DNA of 64,000 nt from Poindextera sp965277425. Its GTDB lineage: Bacteria; Pseudomonadota; Alphaproteobacteria; Caulobacterales; Caulobacteraceae. Of the stretch, positions 41,646-52,774 are shown piece by piece. The stretch spans positions 434,001 through 498,000 of the forward strand of contig CBDICR010000006.1 in the NCBI GenBank assembly GCA_965277425.1, in the 5' to 3' direction. How positions within the stretch are numbered: the stretch's first letter is position 1; every line of letters starts with the position of its first letter. Under the pieces are notes generated by a model. It had not been told where the DNA came from and ran no database searches. It saw nothing but the letters and a program-made list of their open reading frames with translations. Made by a program: the position numbers and the translations under genes.

Positions 41646-43205
41646 ATGACGGGTTCGAACCGCTCGGGCGGCCGGGCGCTCAAGCGGCCAGCGGCGCCGG
41701 CGCGCCTCACCGCCGCCGAGGTCTCCGCTCGGCTAGACGTAGCGGGCGCCTACCACGCGGCCGGAAGTCTGGACGAGGCGATCGGCGCTTATGAATCCGT
41801 CGAGGCGTGCAATCCGGACGATATCCGGGCCGCCTATTCCCTTGCCGTCATCGACATTGGCCTTGGCCGTCTGACCCACGCGCTGAAACGGCTGAACGGC
41901 GTGGTTCGTCGAGAGCCCGGCCTGTTCACCGCCCAGCACAATCTGGGCTATGTGCGCCAGGCCCTTGGCCTCTGGACGCAGGCCGCCGAGGCCTATGCGC
42001 GGGCCCTGGCGTTAAGTCCGGACGCGGTGGAGACGGCTTTCAACCTGGCGGCGGCCCTGGCGATCCTTGGACGGACCGACGAGGCGATCGAGCGCTATCG
42101 CGGCCTGACGGCCGATCCCGCCACAGCCGCCCGAGCGCTGACCGCCGCGGCGCTGCTGAGCCCCGCGTCGATCACCGACGCCGAACTGGCCAGCCTGCAC
42201 CGCGCCGCGGCGGACGCCGGCGTCGAGACCGAGACCCGCACCGGCCTGCTCTTCGCGCTCGGCGAGGCGCTGGAAGCGCGCAAACGGGACGATGAGGCCT
42301 TCGCCGCCTTCGCCGCCGGCAACCGGCTCAAATACGAGACGCTGGTCGCCGCTGCCAATGGACCGGCGGGACCGGCGGCGCATCCGCTGGCCGTGGCGCG
42401 CGACCATGCCGGATCGGCTGCGCATCTGCGCGCGATGTTCACCCCGGCCTTCATCGCGGCGCATCGAGGACAGGGAGACGCGGCCCTCAGGCCCATCTTC
42501 ATCGTCGGCATGCCGCGCTCGGGCTCGACCCTGATCGAACAGATCCTGTCGAGCCACCACGCCGTTCAGGGCTTGGGCGAAAGCCCCGCCCTGGCCGGGA
42601 CGCTGGAGCGAGCCCGCGCCTATGGCCTCGCCGCGCCGCGCGATTTTCGCCGACTGGCTCAAGACTATCTGGCCGAGCTGCGCGCTCGCGGCTGGAAGCC
42701 CGGCGCACGACCGGTCGACAAGACCCTGGAGAGCTTCCTCCACATCGGCATGATCCACCTGATGTTTCCGCGCGCCGTCATCCTGCACAGTGTGCGCGAC
42801 CCGGTGGACACCTGCCTGGCCTGCTATCGCCAACTGTTCGCGGCCGGCAACGAGACCCTCTACGACCTTGGCCAGATCGGCGCGGAATATGTCGGCTATC
42901 GGGCGGTGATGGAGCATTGGCGCGCCGTGCTGCCCGGCCGGGTCATCGAGGTCAGCCACGGGGCGCTGGTCGAGGATCCGGAGGGTCAGATCCGCTGGCT
43001 GGTCACCGAGGCCTGCGGCCTGGGTTGGGACCCGGCCTGCCTGCGCTTCCACAAGACCACCCGGCCGGTGCGCACCGCCAGCGTCGCCCAGGTGCGCCAG
43101 CCGATCTTCACCACCTCGCTGCAACGCTGGCGCCGCTACGAACGGCATCTGGGGCCGTTGTTCGAAGCGCTGGGACCATACGCGCCAGCAAGGCCCATCG
43201 CGTAA
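41646..43205 (+). CDS. TPR-sulfotransferase fusion protein
   Basis: A 519-aa protein. The N-terminal about 220 residues contain TPR-like helical repeats (YHAAGSLDEAIGAYESVEAC, AQHNLGYVRQALGLWTQAAE, ALAILGRTDEAIERYRGL). The C-terminal half is a sulfotransferase: PIFIVGMPRSGSTLIEQIL is the PAPS 5'-phosphate loop, and HSVRDPVDTCLACYRQLF the 3'-phosphate region. Such TPR-sulfotransferases are common in alphaproteobacteria; the acceptor is unknown. No signal peptide. Confidence 0.9.
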   Translation: MTGSNRSGGRALKRPAAPARLTAAEVSARLDVAGAYHAAGSLDEAIGAYESVEACNPDDIRAAYSLAVIDIGLGRLTHALKRLNGVVRREPGLFTAQHNLGYVRQALGLWTQAAEAYARALALSPDAVETAFNLAAALAILGRTDEAIERYRGLTADPATAARALTAAALLSPASITDAELASLHRAAADAGVETETRTGLLFALGEALEARKRDDEAFAAFAAGNRLKYETLVAAANGPAGPAAHPLAVARDHAGSAAHLRAMFTPAFIAAHRGQGDAALRPIFIVGMPRSGSTLIEQILSSHHAVQGLGESPALAGTLERARAYGLAAPRDFRRLAQDYLAELRARGWKPGARPVDKTLESFLHIGMIHLMFPRAVILHSVRDPVDTCLACYRQLFAAGNETLYDLGQIGAEYVGYRAVMEHWRAVLPGRVIEVSHGALVEDPEGQIRWLVTEACGLGWDPACLRFHKTTRPVRTASVAQVRQPIFTTSLQRWRRYERHLGPLFEALGPYAPARPIA

Positions 43206-43712
43206 AGGACCCTCGGGCGAGGCCCATCATCCCTCCACCGGCAGCCACCATTCCACAAGCGCGCCGGCCTGGTCGGGCGTGGAGTCGGCGGGATAGAATT
43301 CCAGGTCGGGGGCCTGGACCAGGCGACGGCCGGACCTGGGCAGGCGCTCGCCCCAGATCTCCTTGGCCGCGGCCTGCATCTGCGGATGCACCGGGCCGCC
43401 GTCCATGACCTGGCGAAAGACCAGATAGGTTTGCGGGGCCAGATCGATGATCTCCAGCCCATCCGGCGCGGCGGCGTCGGCGGCGATGGGCGCGCCGGCC
43501 ATGTAGCGCATGCTGCCGGGCTCGGCGCCCGGCGGCGCGGCGCAGCAGACGCCGAAGGTCTCGCCCCCGAGGTGGCCCTCGATGGGGGTAACTATCCGGT
43601 TGACGTACCAGACACAAGGGGTTGTAGATTCGCCCCGCGTGACAGGCCGGTCAACCAGGGCTCCCGCCCGGATAGATACCCCCCATGAAATCGGGAGCCC
43701 TGGACATGGCCC

Positions 43713-43898
43713 ATGGCTACCGAACTGGACGAAATCGAAGTGACGCCGGAGATGATCCTTGCGGGCGTGAAGGCGCTTTCCGCGTTCGTGGTAGGCGAAG
43801 ACCCCTCTGACTGGATCGTGGCTGATATCTTTGCCGCTATGCGTCGGGTTGCCCCAGCGCCGCGACCATTGCAGTTATCTGATCTCTCGCGGAGATAG
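43713..43898 (+). CDS. Small passenger protein (61 aa) in the IS element
   Basis: Begins MATELDEIEVTPEMILAGVK and continues with ALSAFVVGEDPSDWIVADIF and an AMRRVAP segment. This resembles short helical proteins seen repeatedly in alphaproteobacterial accessory DNA, but no function is known. Its 3' end overlaps the convergent MtlR-like gene by 62 bp, so its C-terminus may be altered. Modest confidence. Confidence 0.45.
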   Translation: MATELDEIEVTPEMILAGVKALSAFVVGEDPSDWIVADIFAAMRRVAPAPRPLQLSDLSRR

Positions 43899-44409
43899 TC
43901 TTCGCCTGAAGAAGATTGTCGGCAAGAATATAACAGCGGAGGATAAACGCCATCCTGAGGGTGACATTATCCGTATTAATGAGGAACTCAGTAGTATCGG
44001 AGATGAGACCTAAAATCGCGTCTCTTAGCTCTTTTGTTTCAAGTGAGATTGGTTGTCTAGAGTGAGCGCACGAGTTTCTAATCGTGCGTATTATATCTAG
44101 GTCTCTCCGCATCTGGGGCGTTGCTAGCCCCATCGCGTATGCCATCGCGATCCGCGAGGAAAACGTGGCGAGAGGCCCGGAGTTTTCAAACATATCGCGA
44201 AAAGCGACTTCGTCGTTGTGGAGCGTCGGAAGGCCAGCGAGGATCGCCATCTGAAGATTGTCTTCAAGGTGCGTCGCGGCCAGAATGATTGCACCCCGGT
44301 CGCTTTCGTTCTGATATCCCTCTACGACGTTGGTCGGCTCTATCGGACGCCCCGGCCATTTTGCACGAGCGAACTCCCTCAGGTTTTTTAGGTATGCAGG
44401 CTGTGCCAT
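43837..44409 (-). CDS. MtlR-like/DUF4145-like passenger protein
   Basis: A 190-aa protein carried inside the IS element. It has DRGAIILAATHLEDNLQMAI, FENSGPLATFSSRIAMAYAM and IRTIRNSCAHS, which match the MltR (mannitol operon repressor) fold: helical, with a conserved GPLATFSARI and IRNxxAHS motif. No DNA-binding domain is seen. The start at 44409 is chosen because the family begins soon after. The region has visibly lower GC than its surroundings, unlike the transposase gene. Confidence 0.7.
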   Translation of the reverse strand: MAQPAYLKNLREFARAKWPGRPIEPTNVVEGYQNESDRGAIILAATHLEDNLQMAILAGLPTLHNDEVAFRDMFENSGPLATFSSRIAMAYAMGLATPQMRRDLDIIRTIRNSCAHSRQPISLETKELRDAILGLISDTTEFLINTDNVTLRMAFILRCYILADNLLQAKTISARDQITAMVAALGQPDA

Positions 44410-44579
44410 CGCCCTCTGAAAACCCCTCCGCTGATCAAGACCAGCGCCGCGACGCCATGTTGCTGCACGCGCTGAAAACGCCCCCACAGCCACGCGCCAA
44501 GCGCGACCGTAGGGCGAAACCTAAACCTACTTCAGGTGGAGTCGAGTCGCCGCCTAGCGAGCCTGCGACGGATCACTAG
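44394..44579 (+). CDS. Small Pro/Lys-rich passenger protein (61 aa)
   Basis: Starts MQAVPSPSENPSADQDQRRD, then AMLLHALKTPPQPRAKRDRRAKPKP and a Ser/Pro tail. The RRDAMLLHALKTPP motif recurs in many small proteins of alphaproteobacterial mobile DNA (recollection, not checked). It overlaps the start of the divergent MtlR-like gene by 16 bp. Probably disordered. Function unknown. Confidence 0.45.
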   Translation: MQAVPSPSENPSADQDQRRDAMLLHALKTPPQPRAKRDRRAKPKPTSGGVESPPSEPATDH

Positions 44580-44598
44580 GAGCCGCCGCGCCTTCTGC

Positions 44599-45546
44599 TT
44601 ACGCGTGCGTGGCTTGGTCAGGCTGTCGATACATCAGGCGCTTGCCCTTCGCGCCGCGCATCAGCTCTTCGGCGCGGTCGGTGTCGGCCATTTCGCGGGT
44701 CGAATATTTGAAATCGAACTCGACCAGATAGCGATGCAGATGGGCTTCGCTGATGTGGTGGAATGAGCCGATGACGCCGCGCTTCAGGAGGCTGAAGAAC
44801 CCCTCGACGGTGTTCGAATAGGCGTCACCCCGGACGTACTCATCAGCGCCGTGGTTGACGCTCTCATGGCGCGCGAACTCGACGCCAATCGGGCGGTATT
44901 GGCCGGCGTCGTCGGTCATCAGCGCTGACTTACGGTCAACGTGCTTCATGATGATCGGGCGAAGCGTCTTGCCTGTCACATTGGCAACGTGGAACGACCG
45001 CGCACGGCCGCCACGCTCGACCAGCGTGAACACCACTTGCTTGCCAACCGCGCCGATGTTGGCCGGGTTGCGCTTGGACTTGCGCTTGTTGCGTTCCTTG
45101 CCGCCGATCACCGTTTCGTCGGCCTCAACGAACTTGCCCTCGCCGCCCATGGGCGTGTCGGCGTAGCCCTTGGGGCACTCGCGGAGACGATGAAACAGGA
45201 ACCACGCGCTCTCATAGGACGCGAGGCCCATCATCCGTTGCAGTTGAAGGGCGCTCATTCCCTTTTTCGACGCGGCCATGAAGTGAGCAGCCAGCACCCA
45301 CTTGTGCAGCGGGATATGCGAACGCTCCATCACGGTACCGACCGTCACGCTGAATGGCTTGCGGCAGGCGCGGCACTTCCACACGCCGGGGCGAGTGCTG
45401 GCGCCTTGAAGCTTGGTCGCTTCATTCACGACGCCGCACTTCGGGCACTCCGGGCCATGCGGCCAAAGCAGCGTTTCCAGATGGGCGCGAGCGGCTTCGT
45501 CGTCGTGATAGATCGGGTCGGCCAGGTTGGTCTTGCGGGTCGGCAT
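44599..45546 (-). CDS. IS1595-family transposase
   Basis: A 315-aa transposase. An N-terminal zinc ribbon (CPKCGVVNEA, CRACRKPF) precedes an ISXO2-like DDE domain: FVEADETVIGGKERN with a catalytic Asp, LMTDDAGQY with the second Asp, and DAYSNTVEGFFSLLKRGV with the final Asn/Glu region. Length and motifs look intact, and the terminal repeats are preserved, so the element may still be active. Confidence 0.93.
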   Translation of the reverse strand: MPTRKTNLADPIYHDDEAARAHLETLLWPHGPECPKCGVVNEATKLQGASTRPGVWKCRACRKPFSVTVGTVMERSHIPLHKWVLAAHFMAASKKGMSALQLQRMMGLASYESAWFLFHRLRECPKGYADTPMGGEGKFVEADETVIGGKERNKRKSKRNPANIGAVGKQVVFTLVERGGRARSFHVANVTGKTLRPIIMKHVDRKSALMTDDAGQYRPIGVEFARHESVNHGADEYVRGDAYSNTVEGFFSLLKRGVIGSFHHISEAHLHRYLVEFDFKYSTREMADTDRAEELMRGAKGKRLMYRQPDQATHA

Positions 45547-46213
45547 CGGTTTAGTCCTTCAACGTTGGACCAAATCTATATCCTGTGCCGTGGTACGTCA
45601 ACCGGATAGTTACCCTCGATGGGCATCCTCTTGACCAGCCGAGCCCAGAGCTTGGGAATGCCGGTCTTGTCGCGCTCATTGAAGACGGCGGCGAAGCCGG
45701 CGATGCGCAGCGGACCTTTGCGGACCCGTTCGAGGGCTTGCGTAAGTTGGATGCGAATGTCGCCGCCGTCAGGCATGACTGGACTCTCCGAGAGGTTGAA
45801 GTGGGCGCCCGCGCGGCGATAGCGGCCGGGCGGAAGTCCGAAGGTGCGCTTGAAGGCGCGGGTGAAGCCTTCCTGGCTGTCGAAGCCGCAGTCGAAGGCG
45901 AGATCGATCAGGCTTGGCGAGGCGTCGCCGCAGAGCCGGCTGGCCGCCGCGGTCAGACGCCGCGCCCGCACATAGGCCATGGGGCTGGCGCCAAACCGCG
46001 CGCCGAACTGACGCGAAAAGTGATAGGCGGACAGGCCGGCGGCGGCGGCGAGCTGGCCAAGGCTCAGCGGCTCGAACAGCTGGGCGTCTATGTGCCGCCG
46101 CGCCCGCTCAAGCGGGTCATCGAAGGGCGCAACCGTTGTGGCCAGATCGGTCATGTCCACACCATGACCCGAGCATGGTGCGCTGTCTTGACCGCTGTTG
46201 CTGGCGCCCGCGC

Positions 46214-46999
46214 CTAGCCGAAATTGGGGCTGAAGCGGATGTTGTCGCGCTCCAGGCCCTTGACCACCACCTCCAGCCCGCCGGACTTGATCATCCACTC
46301 CAGGCGGTGGTCGCGGTATTCGCGCTTGAACAGGCCCTGTTCGACCAGGCTGGCGGCGTCGGTCATCGGCAGGCGCGGCGCGTTCATCTCCTCGATGGTC
46401 TTGGCAACGGACGGCCGCGCATTGGCCCGCTGCAGCCAGGCCGAGAGCTTCGAGCCGCGCGCTGGCGGATGGCCGACGCCGAGCGAGCCGTTTACGTAGG
46501 GGACCACCGAAAGATCGCCCCAGCCGAAGCTTTCGCCATTGAACCAGGGGCGCGTTCCCAATTCGCGCCCCAGCCAGGCGAAGAAGCCCTCGGTCTGCGC
46601 CTTGGCGCTGGCGCGCAGGGTCTGCGCCAATTCGCCCTCGGCTCGACGAAACCAGTTCAGTTCGGCCAGGCCCCAGTTGATGGCCTCGAAATGGGTGTCC
46701 ATCACCTCCTCCAGCATGCGCACCCGCGCCCGCTCGGCCGCGCCAACCGGCAGCAGGGCCGGGCTCGGCCATTTGTCTTCGAGATATTCCAGGATAATGG
46801 TCGAATCGAAGATCGAGACCTCGCCATCGACCAGAGCAGGCACCTCGCCGCGCGGGCTGACCTTGGCGAAATCCCCCTGCGCCGTCCCCGCGCCCATGCC
46901 CGTCGGCGCCACGGCCTCGAACTCAAGCCCCTTCTCGCGTAGGGCGATCTTGACCTTCTGGGCGTAGGGCGACAGCGGGTGTTCGTAGAGGGTGAGCAT
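46214..46999 (-). CDS. Glutathione S-transferase family protein
   Basis: A 261-aa protein with an N-terminal thioredoxin-like GST domain (LYEHPLSPYAQKVKIALREK, SPRGEVPALVDGEVSIFDS with the glutathione gamma-Glu contact) and a C-terminal helical domain containing WGDLSVVPYVNG. Start at 46999 fits the family; the upstream frame overlaps the next gene's promoter. Substrate unknown. Divergent from pccA. Confidence 0.9.
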   Translation of the reverse strand: MLTLYEHPLSPYAQKVKIALREKGLEFEAVAPTGMGAGTAQGDFAKVSPRGEVPALVDGEVSIFDSTIILEYLEDKWPSPALLPVGAAERARVRMLEEVMDTHFEAINWGLAELNWFRRAEGELAQTLRASAKAQTEGFFAWLGRELGTRPWFNGESFGWGDLSVVPYVNGSLGVGHPPARGSKLSAWLQRANARPSVAKTIEEMNAPRLPMTDAASLVEQGLFKREYRDHRLEWMIKSGGLEVVVKGLERDNIRFSPNFG

Positions 47000-47115
47000 G
47001 GCGGCCTCGGTGTCTGGACCGGTCAGCACGCCACAGGCTCGACCCAGGGTCAATCTGGCCAAGACCGCGATTAGCCGATAAGTCGCAGAAGCCATTGGGA
47101 GGCGGTCGGCCGCGC

Positions 47116-49116
<2,001 letters not shown>

Positions 49117-49117
49117 C

Positions 49118-50479
49118 ATGGCCGACGCCCCGGCCGCAACGCGCGAAGACTGGCTGGCCCTGGTCCAGCGCACGCTGAAGGACAAGGACGTCGCCAGCCT
49201 GACGCGCCGCACCGCCGACGGGCTAAACATCGCACCGCTGTACACCCAGGACGACGCCCCCGAGGCCGCGCGGCTCGCCTTCGGCCCTCGCGATCCGGAG
49301 CGGCCTTGGGACTTGCGCGCGACGACCGCCCATCCCAGCCCCGGCGCCGCCAACGCCGAGATCCTGACCGATCTGGACGGCGGCGCGGCCTCCATCCTGG
49401 TCCGCATCGATCCGAGCGGCGAGCGCGGCGTCGCGGTCGGTTCGGCCGAAGCCCTGGCGCGCGTTCTCGACGGCGTCATCCTGGAGCTGGCCCCGGTTGG
49501 GCTCGACGCCGGCTTCCTGGGCGCCCAGGCCGCCGATTGGCTGGCCGACGCGGGAAAATCTTCGCCGACCGCGCTTTTGATGTTCCATCTCGATCCCCTG
49601 AGCGCCTTCGCCGAGGCCGGCCGTAGTCCCGGTCCCATCGAGGCGCATCTGATCGCCTGCGCCAATGCCGGCGCGCGGCTGAGCGCCGCCTATCCGAAGG
49701 CCAGCCTGTTCCTGGCCAGCGGCCGGGCCGTGCACGAGGCCGGCGGCGGAGCCGCGGACGAACTCGGCTTCATGGCCGCCAGCGCTCTGGCCTATGCCAA
49801 GGCCCTGGCGCGGGCCGGATTGAGCCTGGAGGACGGGTTCGCGCGCATCACCCTGGGCCTTTCCGCCGACGCACAATATTTCAAGACCATCGCCAAGCTG
49901 CGCGCCGCGCGGATCGTCTGGGAACGGATCACGCAGGCCTGCGGCGTCGAGATTCCGGCGCGGATCGAGGCGCGGTCGTCCAGGCGCATGCTGGCCGCCC
50001 AGGACGCCTGGACCAACATGCTGCGCCTGACCATCGCCGGCTTCGGCGCGGCCACGGGCGGCGCGGACGCCGTGGTCCTGGGCGCCTTCACCGACCCGCT
50101 CGGTCTGCCCAGCGCCTTCGCGCGCCGCCAGTCGCGCAACGCCCAACTCGTCCTGATGGAGGAGGCCCATGTCGGCGCCGTCGCCGACCCCGGCCGCGGC
50201 GCCTGGTTCATTGAGGCGCTCACCGACCAGCTCGCCCGCGCTGGCTGGGCATCGTTCCAGGCCATCGAGGCTGCCGGCGGCGTCGTGCAGGCGTTGGAAG
50301 CCGGCGTGGTGGCGAAGGACCGCGGCGCGGAGACCGCCCAGGTCGGCGTCACCGTCTTTCCGAACCCGAACGACACGCCGCCGGCGGTGGAGACGGTGCG
50401 CGCCGCCGACTTCGCGCTCGATGCGCCCTCGCCGAGATTGCCCGGCCCCGACAGCATCTGTCCAGCGGTGGCGCCATGA
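49118..50479 (+). CDS. mutA: Methylmalonyl-CoA mutase, small (beta) subunit
   Basis: A 453-aa protein homologous to the catalytic barrel of methylmalonyl-CoA mutase but lacking the B12-binding domain, as in the small subunit of heterodimeric mutases. It shows WDLRATTAHPSPGAANAEIL, then LGLSADAQYFKTIAKLRAAR and SRRMLAAQDAWTNMLRLTIA. It stabilises the large subunit. It follows pccA by one base and overlaps the large subunit by 4 bp, so propionyl-CoA carboxylation and isomerisation are co-expressed. Confidence 0.9.
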   Translation: MADAPAATREDWLALVQRTLKDKDVASLTRRTADGLNIAPLYTQDDAPEAARLAFGPRDPERPWDLRATTAHPSPGAANAEILTDLDGGAASILVRIDPSGERGVAVGSAEALARVLDGVILELAPVGLDAGFLGAQAADWLADAGKSSPTALLMFHLDPLSAFAEAGRSPGPIEAHLIACANAGARLSAAYPKASLFLASGRAVHEAGGGAADELGFMAASALAYAKALARAGLSLEDGFARITLGLSADAQYFKTIAKLRAARIVWERITQACGVEIPARIEARSSRRMLAAQDAWTNMLRLTIAGFGAATGGADAVVLGAFTDPLGLPSAFARRQSRNAQLVLMEEAHVGAVADPGRGAWFIEALTDQLARAGWASFQAIEAAGGVVQALEAGVVAKDRGAETAQVGVTVFPNPNDTPPAVETVRAADFALDAPSPRLPGPDSICPAVAP

Positions 50480-52755
50480 GCGCGTTTCCAGACTTCACAG
50501 AGGTCGAGCTAGCGGCTCCTTCTCCCCTCGCGGGAGAAGGTGGCCGGTCGGAGACCGGTCGGATGAGGGGCCGCGCGGGACTAGCCGACGGCGCCGCGGA
50601 CAGTAGCGGACAGGGCAGCGCGGCCCCTCATCCGTCTGCTTCGCAGCCACCTTCTCCCGCGAGGGGAGAAGGGGCGCCTGGCTGGGACACGCCTGAGGGG
50701 ATTTCGGTTAAACCTTCTTACAACGCGTCCGACGTCGCCGGCCTCGCCTTCCCACAGACCTATCCCGGCCTGCTCCCCTTCGTGCGCGGCCCCTATCCGA
50801 CCATGTACGCCACCAACCCCTGGACAATCCGTCAGTATGCGGGGTTTTCCACCGCCGAGGAGTCCAACGCCTTTTATCGGCGCAACCTGGCGGCAGGCCA
50901 GAAGGGCCTGTCGGTGGCCTTCGACCTGGCCACGCACCGGGGTTATGATTCCGACCATCCGCGCGTGGCCGGCGATGTCGGCATGGCGGGGGTGGCGATC
51001 GACTCCATTCTCGACATGCGCATCCTGTTTTCCGGCATCCCGCTCGATCAGATGAGCGTCTCGATGACCATGAACGGCGCCGTCCTGCCGATCCTGGCCC
51101 TCTATATCGCCGCGGCGGAGGAACAGGGCGTTCCCGCCGCCAAGCTTTCCGGCACCATCCAGAACGATGTGCTGAAAGAGTTCATGGTGCGGAACACCTA
51201 CATCTATCCGCCCGAACCGAGCTTGCGCATCGTCTCCGACATCTTCGCCTTCACCGCCGCCGAGATGCCGCGGTTCAACTCCATCTCGGTCTCCGGCTAT
51301 CACATGCAGGAGGCCGGCGCCTCGCTGGACCTGGAGCTGGGCTACACGCTCGCCGACGGCATCGAATATGTCCGCACCGGCGTCGCCGCCGGCCTGGATG
51401 TCGACGCCTTCGCGCCGCGGCTGTCCTTCTTCTGGAACGCCGGCATGAACGCCTTCATGGAGATCGCCAAGCAGCGGGCCTCGCGCCTGCTCTGGGCCGA
51501 GCTGATGGAGACGCATTTCCATCCCAAGGACGCCCGCTCGCTGATGCTGCGCGCCCACACCCAGACCAGCGGCTGGTCGCTGGCCGCCCAGGATGTCTTC
51601 ACCAACGTGCCGCGCACGGCCATCGAGGCCCTGGCCGCCGTCAGCGGCCAGACCCAGAGCCTGCACACCAATTCGCTGGACGAGGCGATCGCTCTGCCCA
51701 CGGACTTTTCCGCCCGCATCGCCCGCAATACCCAGCTGGTGCTGCAGCTGGAGACCGGCCAGACCGCGACCATCGATCCTTGGGGCGGGTCCTACTATGT
51801 CGAGCGCCTCACCGCCGACCTGGCCGCCCGGGCGCGGACCCATATCGCGGAGGTCGAGGCGCTGGGCGGCATGGCCAAGGCGATCGAGCAGGGCCTGCCG
51901 AAGCTGCGCATCGAGGAAGCCGCCGCCCGAACCCAGGCGCGCATCGATTCCGGCCGCCAGAGCCTGGTCGGCGTCAACCGCTACCGCACCAACACCAATG
52001 AAACGATCGCGACCTTGAAGGTCGACAACGCCCAGGTGCGCGCCAACCAGATCGCCCGCCTGGACCAGCTCCGCGCCGAGCGCGATCCGGCCGCCGTGGA
52101 GGCCGTCTTGACCGCGCTCACCAATGGGGCGCGCGGAAACGCCAACCTGCTCGCGCTTTCCGTCGAGGCCGCCCGCGCCAAGGCGACGGTCGGCGAGATC
52201 AGCCTGGCGCTCGAGCAGGCCTTCGGCCGCCACAGCGCCGAAATCCGCCTGCTGCGCGACATCTATGCGGCGGAAGCCGGCCCGGACGCCAGGATCGCCC
52301 GCGCCAAGGCCATGGTCGAGGCCTTCACCGCCGCCGACGGCCGCCCGCCCTCGGTGCTGATCGCCAAGCTCGGCCAGGACGGCCATGATCGCGGCCAGAA
52401 GGTGATCGCCACCGGCTTCGCCGACCTGGGCTTCGCCGTCGATGTCGGCCCGCTCTTCGCCACCCCCGCCGAGGCCGCCGCCGAGGCCGCCCGCACCGAC
52501 GTCCACGTCCTGGGCGTCTCGTCCCTCGCCGCCGGCCACCTGACCCTGGTTCCCGAACTGAAGAGCGAACTCGATCGCCTGGGGCGCAAGGACATCATGC
52601 TGGTCGTCGGCGGCGTCATCCCCGACGAGGATCTGGCCGCCCTGGAAGCCGAGGGCGTCGCCGCCGTCTTCCAGCCGGGCGCCGTGCTGGCCGAGGCGGC
52701 GATGCGGCTGCTGGATGAGCTCAACCGCCGACTGGGGTATGCGCAGGGGTCGTAA
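50476..52755 (+). CDS. mcmA: Methylmalonyl-CoA mutase, large subunit, with palindromic-repeat insertion
   Basis: A 759-aa B12-dependent mutase. From about residue 70 it is canonical: WDTPEGISVKPSYNASDVAG, FVRGPYPTMYATNPWTIRQY, GLSVAFDLATHRGYDSDHPR, SVSMTMNGAVLPILALYI, and a C-terminal cobalamin domain with GQDGHDRGQKVIATGFADLG (DxHxxG). It turns (R)-methylmalonyl-CoA into succinyl-CoA. Between about residues 14 and 67 lies an extra low-complexity stretch (PSPLAGEGGRSETGRMRG ... PPSPARGEGAP) encoded by a palindromic repeat and absent from normal homologs, explaining the extra length. The start overlaps mutA (ATGA). Confidence 0.93.
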   Translation: MSAFPDFTEVELAAPSPLAGEGGRSETGRMRGRAGLADGAADSSGQGSAAPHPSASQPPSPARGEGAPGWDTPEGISVKPSYNASDVAGLAFPQTYPGLLPFVRGPYPTMYATNPWTIRQYAGFSTAEESNAFYRRNLAAGQKGLSVAFDLATHRGYDSDHPRVAGDVGMAGVAIDSILDMRILFSGIPLDQMSVSMTMNGAVLPILALYIAAAEEQGVPAAKLSGTIQNDVLKEFMVRNTYIYPPEPSLRIVSDIFAFTAAEMPRFNSISVSGYHMQEAGASLDLELGYTLADGIEYVRTGVAAGLDVDAFAPRLSFFWNAGMNAFMEIAKQRASRLLWAELMETHFHPKDARSLMLRAHTQTSGWSLAAQDVFTNVPRTAIEALAAVSGQTQSLHTNSLDEAIALPTDFSARIARNTQLVLQLETGQTATIDPWGGSYYVERLTADLAARARTHIAEVEALGGMAKAIEQGLPKLRIEEAAARTQARIDSGRQSLVGVNRYRTNTNETIATLKVDNAQVRANQIARLDQLRAERDPAAVEAVLTALTNGARGNANLLALSVEAARAKATVGEISLALEQAFGRHSAEIRLLRDIYAAEAGPDARIARAKAMVEAFTAADGRPPSVLIAKLGQDGHDRGQKVIATGFADLGFAVDVGPLFATPAEAAAEAARTDVHVLGVSSLAAGHLTLVPELKSELDRLGRKDIMLVVGGVIPDEDLAALEAEGVAAVFQPGAVLAEAAMRLLDELNRRLGYAQGS
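50518..50672. repeat. Palindromic element inside mcmA, read in frame
   Basis: Two inverted arms: CCTTCTCCCCTCGCGGGAGA (from 50518) ... CGGATGAGGGGCCGCGC (to about 50577), and the complement from about 50618 to 50672. Each arm also contains its own hairpin (TTCTCCC/GGGAGAA). The two arms match closely except for a short central block of each. The element has no stop in the mcmA frame and adds roughly 50 residues. Confidence 0.9.
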
Positions 52756-52774
52756 GGCCGCTTGAAATTCCGCT

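Larger units (their letters stand above)
43586..45614. mobile_element. IS1595-family insertion element with passenger genes
   Basis: About 2.03 kb bounded by near-perfect terminal inverted repeats: GGGTAACTATCCGGTTGACG (start of left end at 43586) and its complement ending at 45614. The outermost about 24 bases match fully. The target is duplicated: CTCGATGG at 43578-43585 and at 45615-45622 (8 bp, as expected for IS1595). Inside are the transposase gene (minus strand), an MtlR-like passenger and two small genes. It disrupts an AraC-GyrI regulator. Confidence 0.9.
43227..46154 (-). pseudogene. AraC-type regulator with GyrI-like domain, split by an IS1595-family element
   Basis: The 5' part (46154 down to 45615) encodes an AraC helix-turn-helix pair (EPLSLGQLAAAAGLSAYHFS, LIDLAFDCGFDSQEGFTRAF), then the start of a GyrI-like effector domain. 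The 3' part (43577 down to 43227) encodes the rest of that domain (DLAPQTYLVFRQVMDGG, ending WWLPVEG). Removing the insert and one copy of the 8-bp duplication joins ...RMPIEG to HLGGETFGV in frame, giving 891 nt (296 aa), so the gene was intact before a recent insertion. Target genes unknown; in this class ligand binding by the GyrI domain controls DNA binding. Confidence 0.88.

Noticed and set aside
50513..50680. CRISPR-like array because of repeated arms
   Set aside because: There are only two inverted arms and no regular spacing of direct repeats; it is a palindromic element. No CRISPR array is seen elsewhere in the window.
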